From Dimorphilus gyrociliatus (taxonomy: Eukaryota; Annelida; Polychaeta; Dinophilidae): a stretch of DNA of 64,000 bases. The DNA lies in NCBI GenBank assembly GCA_904063045.1, contig CAJFCJ010000002.1, forward strand, positions 2,224,161-2,288,160. Reading direction: 5' to 3'. Below the pieces are notes generated by a model. That model did no database searches and was not told the DNA's origin. It saw only the letters and a program-made list of their open reading frames with translations. Positions 26,239 through 39,366 of the stretch are shown here, piece after piece (the first letter of the stretch is position 1; the number at the start of each line of letters is the position of its first letter). The position numbers and the translations under genes are program-made.

Positions 26239-29200
26239 ATGGCTTTCTTTCAGCAATTAAGATTGCTTTTATGGAAAAATTTTACACTTAAACGGCGAAA
26301 ACCTATTATGACCACTGTTGAGATAATATGGCCATTATTTTTATTTATTATTCTTGCTTGGGTTAGAACGAGAGGTTTAAAAGAATTCAATCACGAATGT
26401 CACTTCGACGCTAAAGCTTTGCCATCAACTGGTATTTTCCCATTTCTGCAGAGTGTAGTTTGCAGCTTGAATAATACTTGTCACATCAATGAAACTGATA
26501 CTGAACGAAGATTGCTAACTGACACTTTCTCGTCAAGTTCCTTGACAACTATAATATCTGACTTTGATGTGGTTCTTAGCAATGAGAACAACATAGAAGC
26601 TTTGGCGAGACTAATAGTTGATGCTGATAATTTGAGGAAACTAGTCTCTGACGACATTCTTAGCGGTAACGTCCCATGTACCACACAACTTACAAATCTG
26701 TTAAACTCTAGTGACTTTAGAGAACGACTTAAAGAAGATAATATCTCTTTATCCAACGAGGCTATTACGTTACTTCTACAGAGTGACATTAACGAAACAA
26801 ACGTGAGCATTAAAATTGATATCGATTTAATAGACCTTGTCACTTCTTATTTTCTCTTGCTGTATTTTTCCGTTTATATTCTTAGTCATACGTGTAAATA
26901 TAATTCCTGTTCTTATTTTTAGGCCTTGATGAGGGGACTGGACTTTTTAAGGGATCAGCAATTTAATCCTAATAGATTAAATGAAGAAGCAGAAACGATA
27001 TTTTGTGATAAGAATGAATTTGATCGTTTATTGACCGTTCATCATAGTGATAACGAAACGGAAATATTGCGTCAATCCATTTGTGGTCTGCCTGGGGATC
27101 AAAGAGTAGATTTGCTGAATGATCTTATACAAGCTATATCAATACCTAGATTAATTGAAGGGCTTAATAATTGTTCAGAAGCAGCGGGAATACCCAGAGT
27201 CCAGAGTCGCTTTGAGGAAATTAACTCTCTTACGAGGATTGCTAATGATATCTCCCAACTGAATTCTTTGTGGAAAGCTTTTGGGGATATTCAACAAGCT
27301 GTTGGTACATCGGATGCACCGACATCATCAAGAATTAGCAAACTACTCTGTGGCAGATCATCCCAATTTCTTGAAAGAATTTTGCGAAGTCAGGAAAGTG
27401 CCAACGAGGCGCTTCCAACTACTAAGAGGCCTAGCAATGACGATAATGATCACGAAGCTCATGAAAATGATCAGAGAAGAAAATGTGTAGAGAAGTATGA
27501 GAATATGACTGACTACTGCAAGTCATTTATATGTAGTATGCAAGAATCGAGATCAACTAGATTACTATGGAGGCAACTTGGACCAATTGTCAGAGGAAAT
27601 ATACTCTATACTCCTGACATTCCAGTTGTTAGGGAATTTTTGAACAATTCGTTGACTTTATTTCAACAGATTGGTTTGCTTAAACAATTTGCAAAGGATT
27701 TCTTGGATATAACTCCAGATTTAGTCAGTACGGTTAATAGCGAATGGTTTGAAGTTATATTATCTGCCGTTCAATCACCTCAAACTGGTAGTATTTTCCC
27801 CAATACAACCGGAGTAAATGATTTCCAAAACTTAATTAGAAATCAGAATTTATCAGACCTAATAGAAACGGTAGCAGCTGTTATAAATGCAACTGCACAG
27901 TTTCTAGACTGTGTGAAACTTGACAAATTGCAAGGAATTGAATCAGAAGGTCGTTTACTTTATGAAGGACAAAAGATGATCAGTAATGGAACATTCTGGG
28001 CTGGAATAGTATTTGAAATTCCTGAAGATGCTAAAGAAATACCTGATTTACTTCACTATAAAATAAGAATGGATTCGGCAAAAATTGATAATACAAAATA
28101 TAAAGTAGATCGATTTTGGCGGCCTGGTCCTAGAAGGATGCCTTTTAGTGATCTGAAGTATTTCCTCTCGGGTTTTATCTTTCTTCAAGATATGATCGAC
28201 TCTTATTATATAAAAACAAGAGCAACAGACCCAAATGAAGCGAACCTTGGAATGTACATGCAACAATTTCCATATCCCTGTTATATCTATGATCAATTTG
28301 TTAGAGCTTTAACTGGTATGATGCCGCTGTTTATGACTGTTGCATGGATTTTATCCGTTGCTATGATTGTCAGATCTATCGTGTATGAAAAGGAAAAACG
28401 ATTAAAAGAGGTAATGCGAACTATGGGTCTAGGAAACCTTGTACACTGGATTGCCTCGTTTATAACGTCATTAATAATTTTGTTAGTAAGCTGTATTGCT
28501 CTCCTCATTATCTTAAAAGTTGGAAAAGTGGCTGAACATGCAAATGCCGGTGTAATCTTGGTTTTTCTCCTTTGTCATGTAGTCGCTACGATAGCTCAAA
28601 CTTTCCTTATCTCAACACTCTTTTCCAGAGCTAATTTAGCGGCGGTTTGCGCTGCCATTATCTATTTCGTCGGCTATTTGCCATATAGCATATGCTTAAG
28701 ATATGAAGAAAATATGATGTTCTGGCATAAATGCGTAGCTTGTTTATCTTCAACCGTATCATTTGGTTTTGGATGCTCTTATATAGCTCGATACGAAGAG
28801 ATTGGTGAAGGACTTCAGTGGTCAAACGTAGGAAAAAGCCCTCTGCCAGATGATAACTTCAGCGCTGCTACATCCATGTTAATGATGCTCGTTGATTCCT
28901 GCATTTATTTTCTGATCACTTGGTACATCGAAGCAGTCTTTCCAGGAGATTACGGAGTTCCACAAAAATGGTACTTTCCTGTCCAATCTTCCTACTGGAG
29001 AGGCTTCATCTCAATGAAAAAGGTCAGTGATTCAAGCACTGCGTACCATTCCGAAAGTTTAGATTCAACTAAATACGAAGAGTGGGCATCTCATGAGAAA
29101 ATAGGCGTCAGTATCAAGGGTTTAACGAAAAAATTCGGCAATAAAACCGCAGTTGATAGTTTAAACTTGAATTTTGCACATGATCAAATTACATCTTTCC

Positions 29201-32200
29201 TTGGTCATAATGGAGCTGGAAAGACCACAACAATTTCAATATTAACTGGCATTATTCCACCATCGTCTGGAACGGCTGTTATTTATGATAAAGATATTAG
29301 AACTGATCTGCCTGAAATAAGAAAATCTCTGGGACTCTGCCCACAACATAACGTATTATTTGGTAATCTCACTTGTGAGGAGCACGTCTGGTTTTACGGC
29401 TCCCTAAAGGGCATGACAAATGCTGAAATAAAACAAGATTTAGACAAACTATTAAGCGATGTTGATTTAATACACAAAAAGGATGCTCTATCAACTTCCC
29501 TATCAGGTGGAATGCAAAGAAAACTTTCCATTGCTATTGCCTTCGTAGGAAATTCTAAAGGTACGTTAAAAAAATTGAAGGGATTTTAGTCAAACAGTCA
29601 ACTAATAGGTTATATATTTTTTTACTATTTTTCAGTGGTTATTTTGGACGAACCAACAGCTGGAGTAGATCCTCACGCTAGGCGAGCTATTTGGGAATTA
29701 CTTCTTAAATACAAAAAAAGTCGTACCATCATACTGTGTACCCACTTTATGGATGAAGCTGATGTTCTGGGAGATAAAATAGCTATTATTGCTCATGGTA
29801 AACTTAAATGTTATGGATCTAGTATGTTTTTAAAGAATTCTCTTGGTGATGGATACCAGTTGACGTTAGTAAGAGCTGAAGAACAAATAAAAGATTCAAC
29901 GGCTGTAACTAGACTCGTTTGCCAGCATGTTGAGGAAGCTAGGTTAATTGAAGATATTGGAACGGAAATGACTTTTCAATTGCCATCATCAAAGTCACAA
30001 AATTTTCCCGAACTGTTTAATGCTTTAGAAAAATTAAAGGAAGAACTCGGAATATCAAGTTATGGAATTTCGGACGCAGCCTTAGAAGAAGTTTTTCTAA
30101 AAGTTGCAGAAGATGCTAAAGTTACCGAGGGAACTGAACAAAGAGAAAGAGACGAAATAGATGATACACGAAGTGAAAATAATATATCATTTCCAACTAC
30201 ATTTTCCAGTTTCCGCAAGAGATTAAATTATTTAAATAAGAAGCTCAGAAAAACTGTCGATTCTAGACATTTGGTCAATGATCACCATAAAAATATTAAT
30301 ATTGAAAATTGCAATGGTGCAGGATCTCATAAGATCGATGGATTTCACTTGCTAAGGAGACAATTTTCTGGAATATTTATTAAAAGATTTCATAATACTC
30401 GAAGGAATATTAAAGGTCTATTTGCAGAAATAGTACTTCCTGCAGTATTTGTTTGCTTGGCAATGATTTTCTCAACCCTGAAAATTACTCAACCCGATCA
30501 AGCCCCATTGGAATTACATCCTTGGACTCTAAAGCCTAGTAATGCTGAGGACAAGCATTTGTATATGTTCTATAGCAAAGATAGTACTAATTCAATATTA
30601 GGAGACAAACTAGAATATGAGCTTACTCAGTCTGAAACCAGTTTAGGAACTCGTTGTCTCCCCTCAGACTTTTGGAATATAGATGGAAAAAGTTGTGAAA
30701 AATCCTCTAGTACAAAATGGTCTGAACCACCTGCGTTTGTTGCTAATTACTCATCATTGCCTAAGTGCTCCTGTGAGAATGGGTTCATAAAATGCCCTGA
30801 TGGAGCTGCAGGCCCCACACCTGCTAAAAGGATCCTTCCCACTACAGATGTAATCTTTAACTTGACGAACTACAATGTTTCCGATTGGTTGAAGAAGACT
30901 ATGCCTGATTATATTAAGAAGCGGTATGGGGGGTATTCCTTTATTGACAATAACGAATTGGACTTGAATAATTCTGAAATAGTAAATAGTACTCAAAATC
31001 TGCAATTGCTCAGCACCCTTATTTGTGGTAACATTACCAATTGTTCTGCTAGAGCTATTCTAAATGATCTGATAAATATCTCAAAAATAGCTGTAACCCC
31101 TAAAACAGCAAAAGTGTGGTTCAATAACAAGGGCCATCCAGCATCAGTAGCCTATTTAAATGCATTTTCTAACATGCTTTTGAGGGCTACTGTCAACTCA
31201 ACTACTTCAAGAAGACATGGTATAGTTGCGGTTCAACATCCGTTAAATTTAACGTCACTTCAATTGGAGGATTTTGCCTTAAGAGCTTCAGCAGTTGATG
31301 TTCTTATAGCTATCAGTGTAATATTTGCGTTATCTTTTATACCTGCATCCTTCGTTCTGTTCTTGATAGACGAGAGAGTTTCTAACGCTAAGCACTTGCA
31401 GTTGGTTTCTGGTGTCAGTCCAGTTGTATACTGGCTATCAACTTTTGCCTGGGATATGTTAAGCTACTGTTTTTCAGTACTGATTTGCTTTATTATCTTC
31501 TTATGCTTTCAAACAAAGGCATACGTATCTGCAGATAATGCACCGTGTTTACTCCTTTTACTTTTACTCTACGGGTGGTCAATAATTCCTATGATGTACC
31601 CTACAAATTATTTATTTAGAATTCCTTCTCTTGCATTTATTCTACTATCTAGCATCAACGTAATGGTTGGTTTCTTGTCAACAATATCTACATACTTTAT
31701 GGAATTCTTCGATGATGAAGAATTACAAAATATCAACAACATTTTGAGAAAAGTTTTCCTTATTTTACCGCACTATTGCCTTGGTAGAGGCTTGGTAGAC
31801 ATGGCAGCTAATCAATTGTCAGCCGACGTTTTCCAAAGTCTTGGTGAGGTAGAGTTTAAAGATCCTCTTAGTTGGGAAATGTGTGGCAAGAATCTACTCT
31901 CCATGTTCTTACTTGGATGGTTGTTTTTAGCCTTAACTCTCTGTATTCAATATGGCTTTTGGTACAGGAAATGGTTTCCAATGGCGAAAAAGCAATACAT
32001 ACCACCTGCCAATGCAGCGGAGGATCCAGATGTTGAAGCGGAACGACACCGTGTTCAATCATCTGATGACTTATTGAAAGTAGATGGACTTGCAAAAGTT
32101 TACAACAATTTTCAACCGTTTATGTGCCGATTTAAACCGAATTCGGCTGTAAAAGGTATCCATTTTGGAGTGAGAAAGGGTCAGTGTTTTGGTCTGTTGG

Positions 32201-33234
32201 GTGTCAATGGAGCTGGAAAAACAACTACTTTCAAAATGTTGACTGGGGACTTGGATGTAGGTCATGGAGATGCTTTCATCGACGGGAAGAGCGTCAAGAA
32301 GGAGCCTTCAGAAGCCTTTAAGAGACTAGGATACTGTCCTCAATTCGATGCGATTTGGCCCCTCCTTACTGCAAGAGAGCATTTAATTTTTTTTGCAAAA
32401 ATAAGAGGCGTACCAGAGAAAGATATAGCCAGGGTTGCTCAATGGGCCATCAGTCGAATGAGCTTGACAAGATATGCGGATAGACCATCAGGAACATATT
32501 CAGGTGGAAATAAGAGGAAACTCAGTACAGCAATCGCCCTGGTTGGAAATCCATCCATTGTCTTTTTGGACGAACCAACAACTGGTATGGATCCAGCAGC
32601 TAAAAGATTCTTATGGTCAGCCATATCCGATATAGTGAAAGAAGGCCGATCAGTTGTGCTGACATCTCACAGCATGGAAGAATGCGAAGCTTTGTGCGGA
32701 AGAATATCGATTATGGTTAACGGAAGATTCAAGTGCATTGGATCAATTCAACATATAAAACATCGTTTTGGAAATGGCTATACTTTATCTATTAGAGTGA
32801 AGGAGAAGAATCTTGTTGAAAACGCTAAGAATTTTGTGGAAAAGACATTTACAGAGAATAAAAAACTAGAAGAACATAACACCATGATAAAGTATCAAAT
32901 TTTTAATTGCTCTTTAAGTTCTATGTTCTCTTCTATTGAGGAAAACAAGGCAACACTCGGCATAGAAGACTATTCGCTCTGTCAAACAACACTTGATCAA
33001 GTTTTCATTGATTTTGCCCGAGATCAGAATGATTTCAATGATGATAATGATGATCGACGACAAGTCAATTCAATTAACCAGTATAGTTCTGGCGCAGTGG
33101 AAATGAGATCCGTCAACGGTCATTCGCCTGAGGATGGACAAGAAGACAGGCCGAAATCTGCAGTGAGCCAAAGAGACGTAGTTTTACCCGTAACTATGAA
33201 TGGTATTGAATCCGACACGCATTCCATAGCTTGA
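26239..33234 (+). CDS. ABCA1/ABCA4/ABCA7-type full ABC transporter
   Basis: Membrane lipid exporter of subfamily A. Three coding exons, 26239-26835, 26923-29560 and 29636-33234, sum to 6834 nt and 2277 aa, close to human ABCA1 (2261). The Met at 26239 (MAFFQQLRLLLWKN) matches the family start. An upstream in-frame ATG at 26149 lies before a likely acceptor and was not used. Order: TM1, large Cys-containing extracellular loop, six-helix half, NBD1 (Walker A GHNGAGKTT, signature LSGGMQRKLS, Walker B VVILDEP), regulatory linker, second TM half with extracellular loop, NBD2 (GVNGAGKTTT, YSGGNKRKLS, IVFLDEP). Both ATP sites look intact. Huge exons with only two coding introns contrast with the neighbours. 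The subgroup within ABCA cannot be fixed by eye. Confidence 0.95.
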
Positions 33235-33459
33235 ATCTCAATTACTCACGAACTTTATATCAAGAAAAGAAGGCTATAACATTTTTATACTTATACAATA
33301 CATATAAAATGTGAATATCTATTTACTTGAGTGCCGTAGTGTTGTGATACTTTTAGTATATAAACACTAAGTTGTTAACAATGTATCAATTATGAATAAT
33401 TAAATGACTTTTATTTAATTATAATCATATTATTAAAGTTTACTTAAGTCAACTATATG

Positions 33460-34705
33460 TTAGCTCTTTCGTAGCTCCTGTTCTAGTTTATTTGGATGGA
33501 ACACTCCAATTTCCGTAACTATGCCACCAGTTATAAGTTCCGCTGGTGTAACATCAAAAGCTGGATTCCAACAATTCATTCCTTGTGGAGCAATCTGACA
33601 ATCTCCTATTTTAGTCATTTCGGAATGTGGTCTCTCTTCTATGATAATTTCTTTGCCAGATTTCTTACTTAAATCAATCGTTGTTCTTGGAGTAACTACG
33701 TAGAATGGTATATTATGATATTTAGCACATATAGCTATTTGATAAGTTCCAATTTTATTTGCTGTATCTCCGTTGGCAACTACACGATCTGCACCAACGA
33801 AAACTGCAGATATTTTCTTCTCTTTCATGAGATAGGCAACCATATCATCACAAATCAGACTAGAAGGTAAGTTTTCGCAAGTCAACTCGTACGCTGTTAA
33901 TCTTGCTCCCTGGTTATAGGGTCTAGTTTCAGTACAATAACAATGTTCCAAACGACCTTCTTCACCTAATTTCCTAATTACACCTATAAAACTTTTCGTT
34001 ATTTTTCCCATAACTTTTTAACTTAAAGTACAAACCTAATGCCGTTCCATAACCTGCAGTAGCCAATGAACCAGTATTACAATGTGTCAAGACAGACACC
34101 TTTTCACCACCGACTGTATTTAATAAATGCATTGCTCCATGAGTAGCTACAGCTTTATTTGTATCAACATCTTCTTTAAGCATATTTTTAGTAGCTTCAA
34201 GAATTCTAAGCAAAGAGAATAAAGCTCTTATTAATACTCTACGTATTCATATGAATTTAAAAAATTAAGCATACAGAGCTTTAGCTTCCGATGCAGATTT
34301 GGAATTTGAAACGGATTCCGAGGCCAATTTAACAAGTCTATCCTTCGCTTCGGAAATATTTACAGCAGTTGGTCTCGCAGATACTAAATATGTCATTTTC
34401 TCTTCTACAAATATTTTAACATCAGTTGCCGATGCAAATTCACAACGTAGCATTTCAACGTGTAGACTCAACGATCCCAAAACTGCTATTGCCGGTGCTC
34501 CTCTTATCTTAAAGTAATGTAACAGAAATTCTTTACTCAACCTTAAAGTGTCAGATAGTATTTTTGACTTTACCTGCATAGTTTTAATAGCTCTATGACC
34601 ATCTTTAGTATCTTTAATGTCTATATATTTAGTAGTATTGGGCAACTGAAGTTGATCAATGATTTCCAGTTTAGTACCATCAAATACAATAGATTGAAGA
34701 CTCAT
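33460..34705 (-). CDS. MRI1: Methylthioribose-1-phosphate isomerase
   Basis: Isomerises methylthioribose-1-phosphate to the ribulose form in the methionine salvage pathway; eIF2B-alpha/MtnA fold. The start at 34705 gives [15 protein letters not shown]. Conserved segments are [37 protein letters not shown] (catalytic Cys region), [36 protein letters not shown] (catalytic Asp) and [20 protein letters not shown] near the stop. The first intron, between AIKTMQ and IRGAPA, is 66 bp, a multiple of three and stop-free. Further introns lie near 34214-34265 and 33990-34040. The gene converges with the ABCA gene, 225 bp apart. Confidence 0.95.
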
Positions 34706-35296
34706 ATTTTAATTTTTTATAGTAATCAAATCGTCCAAAGGAAAATAATAATGTTCTAGTAGAAATAATCTATAAAGTTTAAAGAAACATTAACATATAT
34801 AATTAATCTAAATAGGCCTGTAAAATTACTTTCAAGTAAACTTTGATTATTTAATAATCTATGTTCCACGTTTTCTTTGATTCAAGGCTAGAGTTTGGCC
34901 TAACAAAAACAAAGATATACTTTCTAAAGATTGGTAACTTTTTGTGCGTATCTTTCGCTAAAATAATAATTAACCTCTTTCTTTTAACATTCACAAAAAA
35001 ACATTATTTATATATATGTAATTATAGATAGAGAAATTATAAATTAATTATCGGTAAATTGACTTTTATGAAGGAAATCTACGAAATTTAAGCACGAATG
35101 TCAAGGTCACTTTCAACTTTAAAATGTTCACGGAATTGTTTGAAAGTTGTGCGTTTAATAATAGAAAAATTAGGTGCTGACAATATTGAAATTGAATTGA
35201 TCGATTATTCATAGTTTATTTATTTTATGAAGATTGTATTGGATAGTTTCTTCATCAATTAGTATCAACAAAAACAGTTCAAAAAAGTATATTAAA
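34706..35296. other. Intergenic region between MRI1 and MRPS7
   Basis: Both neighbours are on the minus strand, so this holds the MRI1 promoter and the MRPS7 3' UTR. No coding signal or named motif seen. Confidence 0.45.
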
Positions 35297-36177
35297 TTAC
35301 CATCTATAATGAGCATACGCTCTATTAGCTTCGCAAGTTCGGTGTAGTTCAATTTTCTTTCTTACTGCTTTACCTTCACTATTTGATGCATCTATTAATT
35401 CTCTAGCCAAACTATCCCAGATTCTTGTATTTCTCTCTTTCTCCTTGGCAGCTTCGACTAACCAATAGAATGCCTTATACGTTTGATAATTAGGCATAAC
35501 AGGTATAGGTACTTCGTACATAACTCCTCCTCTAACCACTTTTTGCAAAATTAACAAGGGTTTACAATTTTCAACAGCTTGGGAGAAGATTTTCCTCGGA
35601 TTGAGTTCTATCCTTGATTTTTCTTCTTCAGTCTCTGCTTTATGATATTTCTTTAATTGAATTATTTTAACATTTTCTAAAGCCATTTCTGTAACGTATC
35701 GTGCTAAATTTTTATTTCCTTTTTTCATTAAGTGCCTTGTGAAACGCCTAAATTATGAAATATGAACATAATAAATGATTGCTAATTGAAAATGATGTTG
35801 TAAGTTTGTTGACTTTCTTACTTGATGAGTGGGTCATAGTTGAGAAGTGTATTATGTTCATCTAGAGCGGCTTTTATTGGCCTATATCTTCGCTCATCCA
35901 ATTCGGAGAGGGGGCTGTGTAATTCTTTCTTGTCAATAGTTGGTTCGAGGTAGTTACTTCGAACATCGTATCTTGACCATCTAATTTGAGTAAGGCTGAA
36001 GGAGATATCCTCATATTATCGAACATCAAATTGACATGATTAGCCACATTATATCAAATTGAAAGATAAAACACGAATAATTTAATGTGTAAACATATAT
36101 AACAAATTTACCAACCATAATGAGTTAGGATTTATAAATTGCCGCAAAAGACATGCGTTCTTAAAGATGATCGACAT
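35297..36177 (-). CDS. MRPS7: Mitochondrial ribosomal protein uS7m
   Basis: Small-subunit mitoribosome protein that binds the 3' major domain of 12S rRNA. Exon 1 (ATG 36177) encodes a basic mitochondrial presequence (MSIIFKNACLLRQFINPN). Exon 2 (about 36000-35822) carries IRWSRYDVRSNYLEP, like the RWSRY start of mature mammalian MRPS7. Exon 3 (to 35297) carries MKKGNKNLARYVTEMALE, NPRKIFSQAVENCKP, VVRGGVMYEVPIPV and the family end EANRAYAHYRW. Conserved S7 core residues are present. Total length is close to the mammalian protein. Confidence 0.92.
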
Positions 36178-36738
36178 GCCTTTCGAATTGGAATAGTTTT
36201 CGATCTGACGAAAAGTGTCCAGATTTATCAGAGTTGTATATATAATAGCCGATAAGTTTTAAAATATTCTTTAAATTGATAAAAATAGGTTTATAAACAA
36301 GTTTATAAATATGTATAATGTATATATAATCTTTTAGATAACCCTCCTTTAATAAAGAAATATTTTATAAATTATTTATATATTTATGAAGAAATATACT
36401 TTTTGTATTTTTAAAACTTAATTATTTTAGATCTTCCTTCGATAACATATATATATCAACACACTAGTTAAAAGTTATGTGAGGTTATTGCTTCTCAAAC
36501 AAATGATTTGTTTCCTGCTTTTTGTTTATTTGCATAGAATGAAACTAAAAATTAAAGTTTATTAATAGCTTTCTTATAATTATAACAATATACATAAACT
36601 CAGTTGTTTCTATGGGAGAAAATATATAATAGGTCTAATTTACTTTTTTAATAGACTGAATATGTTTTTTAACTAAATGAATAATATTGATATACATGTA
36701 GAACGTCAAATATAAACAAAATATTGTTCGAAAGATTA
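36178..36738. other. Intergenic region between MRPS7 and NOP10
   Basis: Very AT-rich with no coding signal. Both neighbours are minus-strand, so it should include the MRPS7 promoter and the NOP10 3' UTR. Confidence 0.45.
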
Positions 36739-37012
36739 TTAGAAAACTGGTTTGGGTTGTTGTGTCATAAGGATACCAAATCGCTTCTTAATGGTTATTC
36801 TGTGACGACTGTATTGGTCCATTGGGGAAAATCGCGCTGGATGAGCTGATTTAGTAGGAACTCCTGATGGATCCACGTGCTGTATAGCGATAATACGTTT
36901 AGGTATACATAAAGAAACTATGTGGCGTAAATTTAGCTAAATAAGTGATAAAACTAACTGAAAAAGTATATTTTCTCTTTCCATTTTCATCCAAATAGTA
37001 CATAAGATACAT
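36739..37012 (-). CDS. NOP10: NOP10, H/ACA ribonucleoprotein subunit
   Basis: Core protein of H/ACA snoRNPs (pseudouridylation, telomerase RNP). Two exons, 37012-36959 (54 nt) and 36879-36739 (141 nt including stop), join in phase 0 to encode 64 aa, exactly the human length. Exon 1 reads [18 protein letters not shown] (human MFLQYYLNEQGDRVYTL). Exon 2 holds [20 protein letters not shown] then [16 protein letters not shown], nearly invariant in eukaryotes. The intron is 79 bp. It is divergent from ACTL6 with 181 bp between starts. Confidence 0.96.
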
Positions 37013-37193
37013 TTTTCTTGAGAGGTCTGCTATATGACGGCTTATTTGTAAAACTTATTAGTTCATCCAATAGCACTGCTTGAAGGAAATTTAGACTGGT
37101 GTTTTTGTCTTTGACGAGATGTCAGCACCAACCATCGCTCTTTCCTGTTTTATATTTCCGGTGGACGCTGATCGTCTATAAACTGCCTTGAAG
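37013..37193. promoter_or_regulatory. Bidirectional promoter between NOP10 and ACTL6
   Basis: 181 bp between divergent ATGs, less AT-rich than its surroundings. No single motif is clear enough to name. Confidence 0.5.
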
Positions 37194-39218
37194 ATGGCTA
37201 ATTCTAACTTAAATTGGTCGTCAGTGTGTGGGGGATTATACTCAGGAGGTATGTTAAAACTTTTTCTATATTTTATACTTGGATCTATATTTTTAACATT
37301 TATTTAACGACCGGTCCGACCCAATTTCAAGCGGGTTAATATTTTCGCATTTTTAAATAAAGACTTATTTAATTTTGGTGAAATACAGAGGAAATCGGGG
37401 CTTTTGTCTTCGATATCGGAAGCTATTCAACCAGACTTGGAGTTGCTGGCGAAGATTTACCCAAAGTAAGTGAAAATTTATATTTCACTTGGATGCAAAA
37501 TTTTTATTTAGGCTACTAGTACAGTTAAGTTAATGCGATAACTTTTCAGTACGACATTCCTTCGGCCGTTGCATACGATGAAAATTATGAAGAGAAGAAA
37601 GATACACAAAAATCAAAATATTCATTTGGAGATGTCGAGATTAGGGTACCAAGAGAAGGTGTTCAAATTCAAACATTTTTGGAGGATGGAATGAGTTAGT
37701 TATTTAGATTCTAAAGTCAACATACTATTATTTAAAATTGCTCTCGTACAGTTTCCAACTGGGATCTCTTTGAAGCTCTTGTGGATCACGTATATGCCAA
37801 AAAATTCTGCGCTGCTTCTAACGAATATCCCGTTCTTATGTCTGAACCGAGTGTATGTTTTAGTCTTAAATTAAATGGTATACAGTTCAATATTAATGTA
37901 CGATTTTCAAATAGTGGAATCTTCGAGCTAAACGGGAAAAAGTTACCGAAATTATGTTTGAAAAATACGAAATTCCAGGATTTTATTTGGCTAAAAGTGC
38001 TTTATTGACAGCGTAAGAAATTGTGTTTTAATGTAATTTATTTTTATTAATATTTTACCTTATAATCAGTTTTGCAAGCGGACGACCAACAGCACTAGTT
38101 GTAGATGTTGGCTCAAAGCAAACTAGTGTTGTTCCGGTTTACGAAGGTTATGTACTTTGTCAAGGTAATTATAAATTATTTGATTGACTTAACAAAAGTG
38201 ATTTTTAAACTCTAAAACCATTCTTTAAAAGGAATCGTTAGATCAACTTTGGCAGGAGATACTTTAATTGCCGAATCTCAAAAGCTTCTCGAAACAATGA
38301 ACATTGACTTAGCTCCTATTTATACAGTCAAATCAAAGGTTATTTATTTTTTTAAAGTTTCACTATTTGCATACATATAACTCTATAAACTTAACTTGTT
38401 TTGCATTTTAGGATCCTGTAGGTATAAATGAACAACCGAAGTGGACTAAAAAGACTAATTTACCGAACGTTACTCCGTCATATCACAATAAAATGCTTTA
38501 TGATTTATTGTGCGATTTTAATTCACAAGTTGTTCAAATTCCGGAAACTAGTTACGACGACTCTTTACACGATAATGCTCCAGCTGTATCGTACGAATTT
38601 CCAACTGGTTTCAATTCTGAATTTGGAAACGAACGCTTCCGTATTGGAGAGTGTCTTTTTGATCCAAGACAATTGCAAGTAATGAGAAACGCGCAAGGCA
38701 TGTTGTCAGTCTCCTTAGCCGTTACTACTTGCGTTGGAATGTGTGATGTTGATATTCGATCTGTTCGTATTTTATATTAATTCAATAATGTTGATTATTT
38801 CAAGATTTTTATTGGTTTTTAGAATTTGTACAGCAGCGTAATAGTAACAGGAGGAACAACAATGTTAAATGGATTTACAGATAGATTACAATATGAGCTC
38901 CAAAGAAAAATACCTCCGGTATTAAAATTTTATATACTTTATATATATAATCCAAAAAAACAAAGTTATAAATATATTTGAACGACTTTGCAGACTCTCA
39001 AACTCAAAATGCACAATTCCCAACCAAATATTCAGAGAAGATTCAGCGCTTGGTTAGGAGGATCTATATTAGGATCATTGGTAAAACAACAATTTCATAA
39101 TAAAAACTTAACATAATGAGAATATTTCCATTCATAGGGCTGTTTTCATCAATTATGGATATCAAAGCAGGAATATGAAGAAGGGGGTAAAAACTGTGTT
39201 GAAAGAAAATGTCCTTAA
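37194..39218 (+). CDS. ACTL6A: Actin-related protein ACTL6/BAF53 (Arp4)
   Basis: Nuclear actin-related protein shared by SWI/SNF (BAF), INO80 and TIP60 remodelers. The start at 37194 ([20 protein letters not shown]) leads to [20 protein letters not shown]. Then follow [43 protein letters not shown]-type sequence, [75 protein letters not shown] and the diagnostic end [20 protein letters not shown]. This matches ACTL6A/B domain by domain through about ten short introns. The N-terminus is slightly longer than in vertebrates. Confidence 0.95.
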
Positions 39219-39366
39219 TGATTCTTTAGAGTTGTTGGTGTTTTTATGTAAATAGTATTAAAAACGTATAAATATATCTTTTCAAAACTGTTTCAAGTGT
39301 TAATTAGATGTTTTTTTTAAAAATAAAAGTTGTACATTTTTTAGAGACAATTCGGTAAACCTACTT

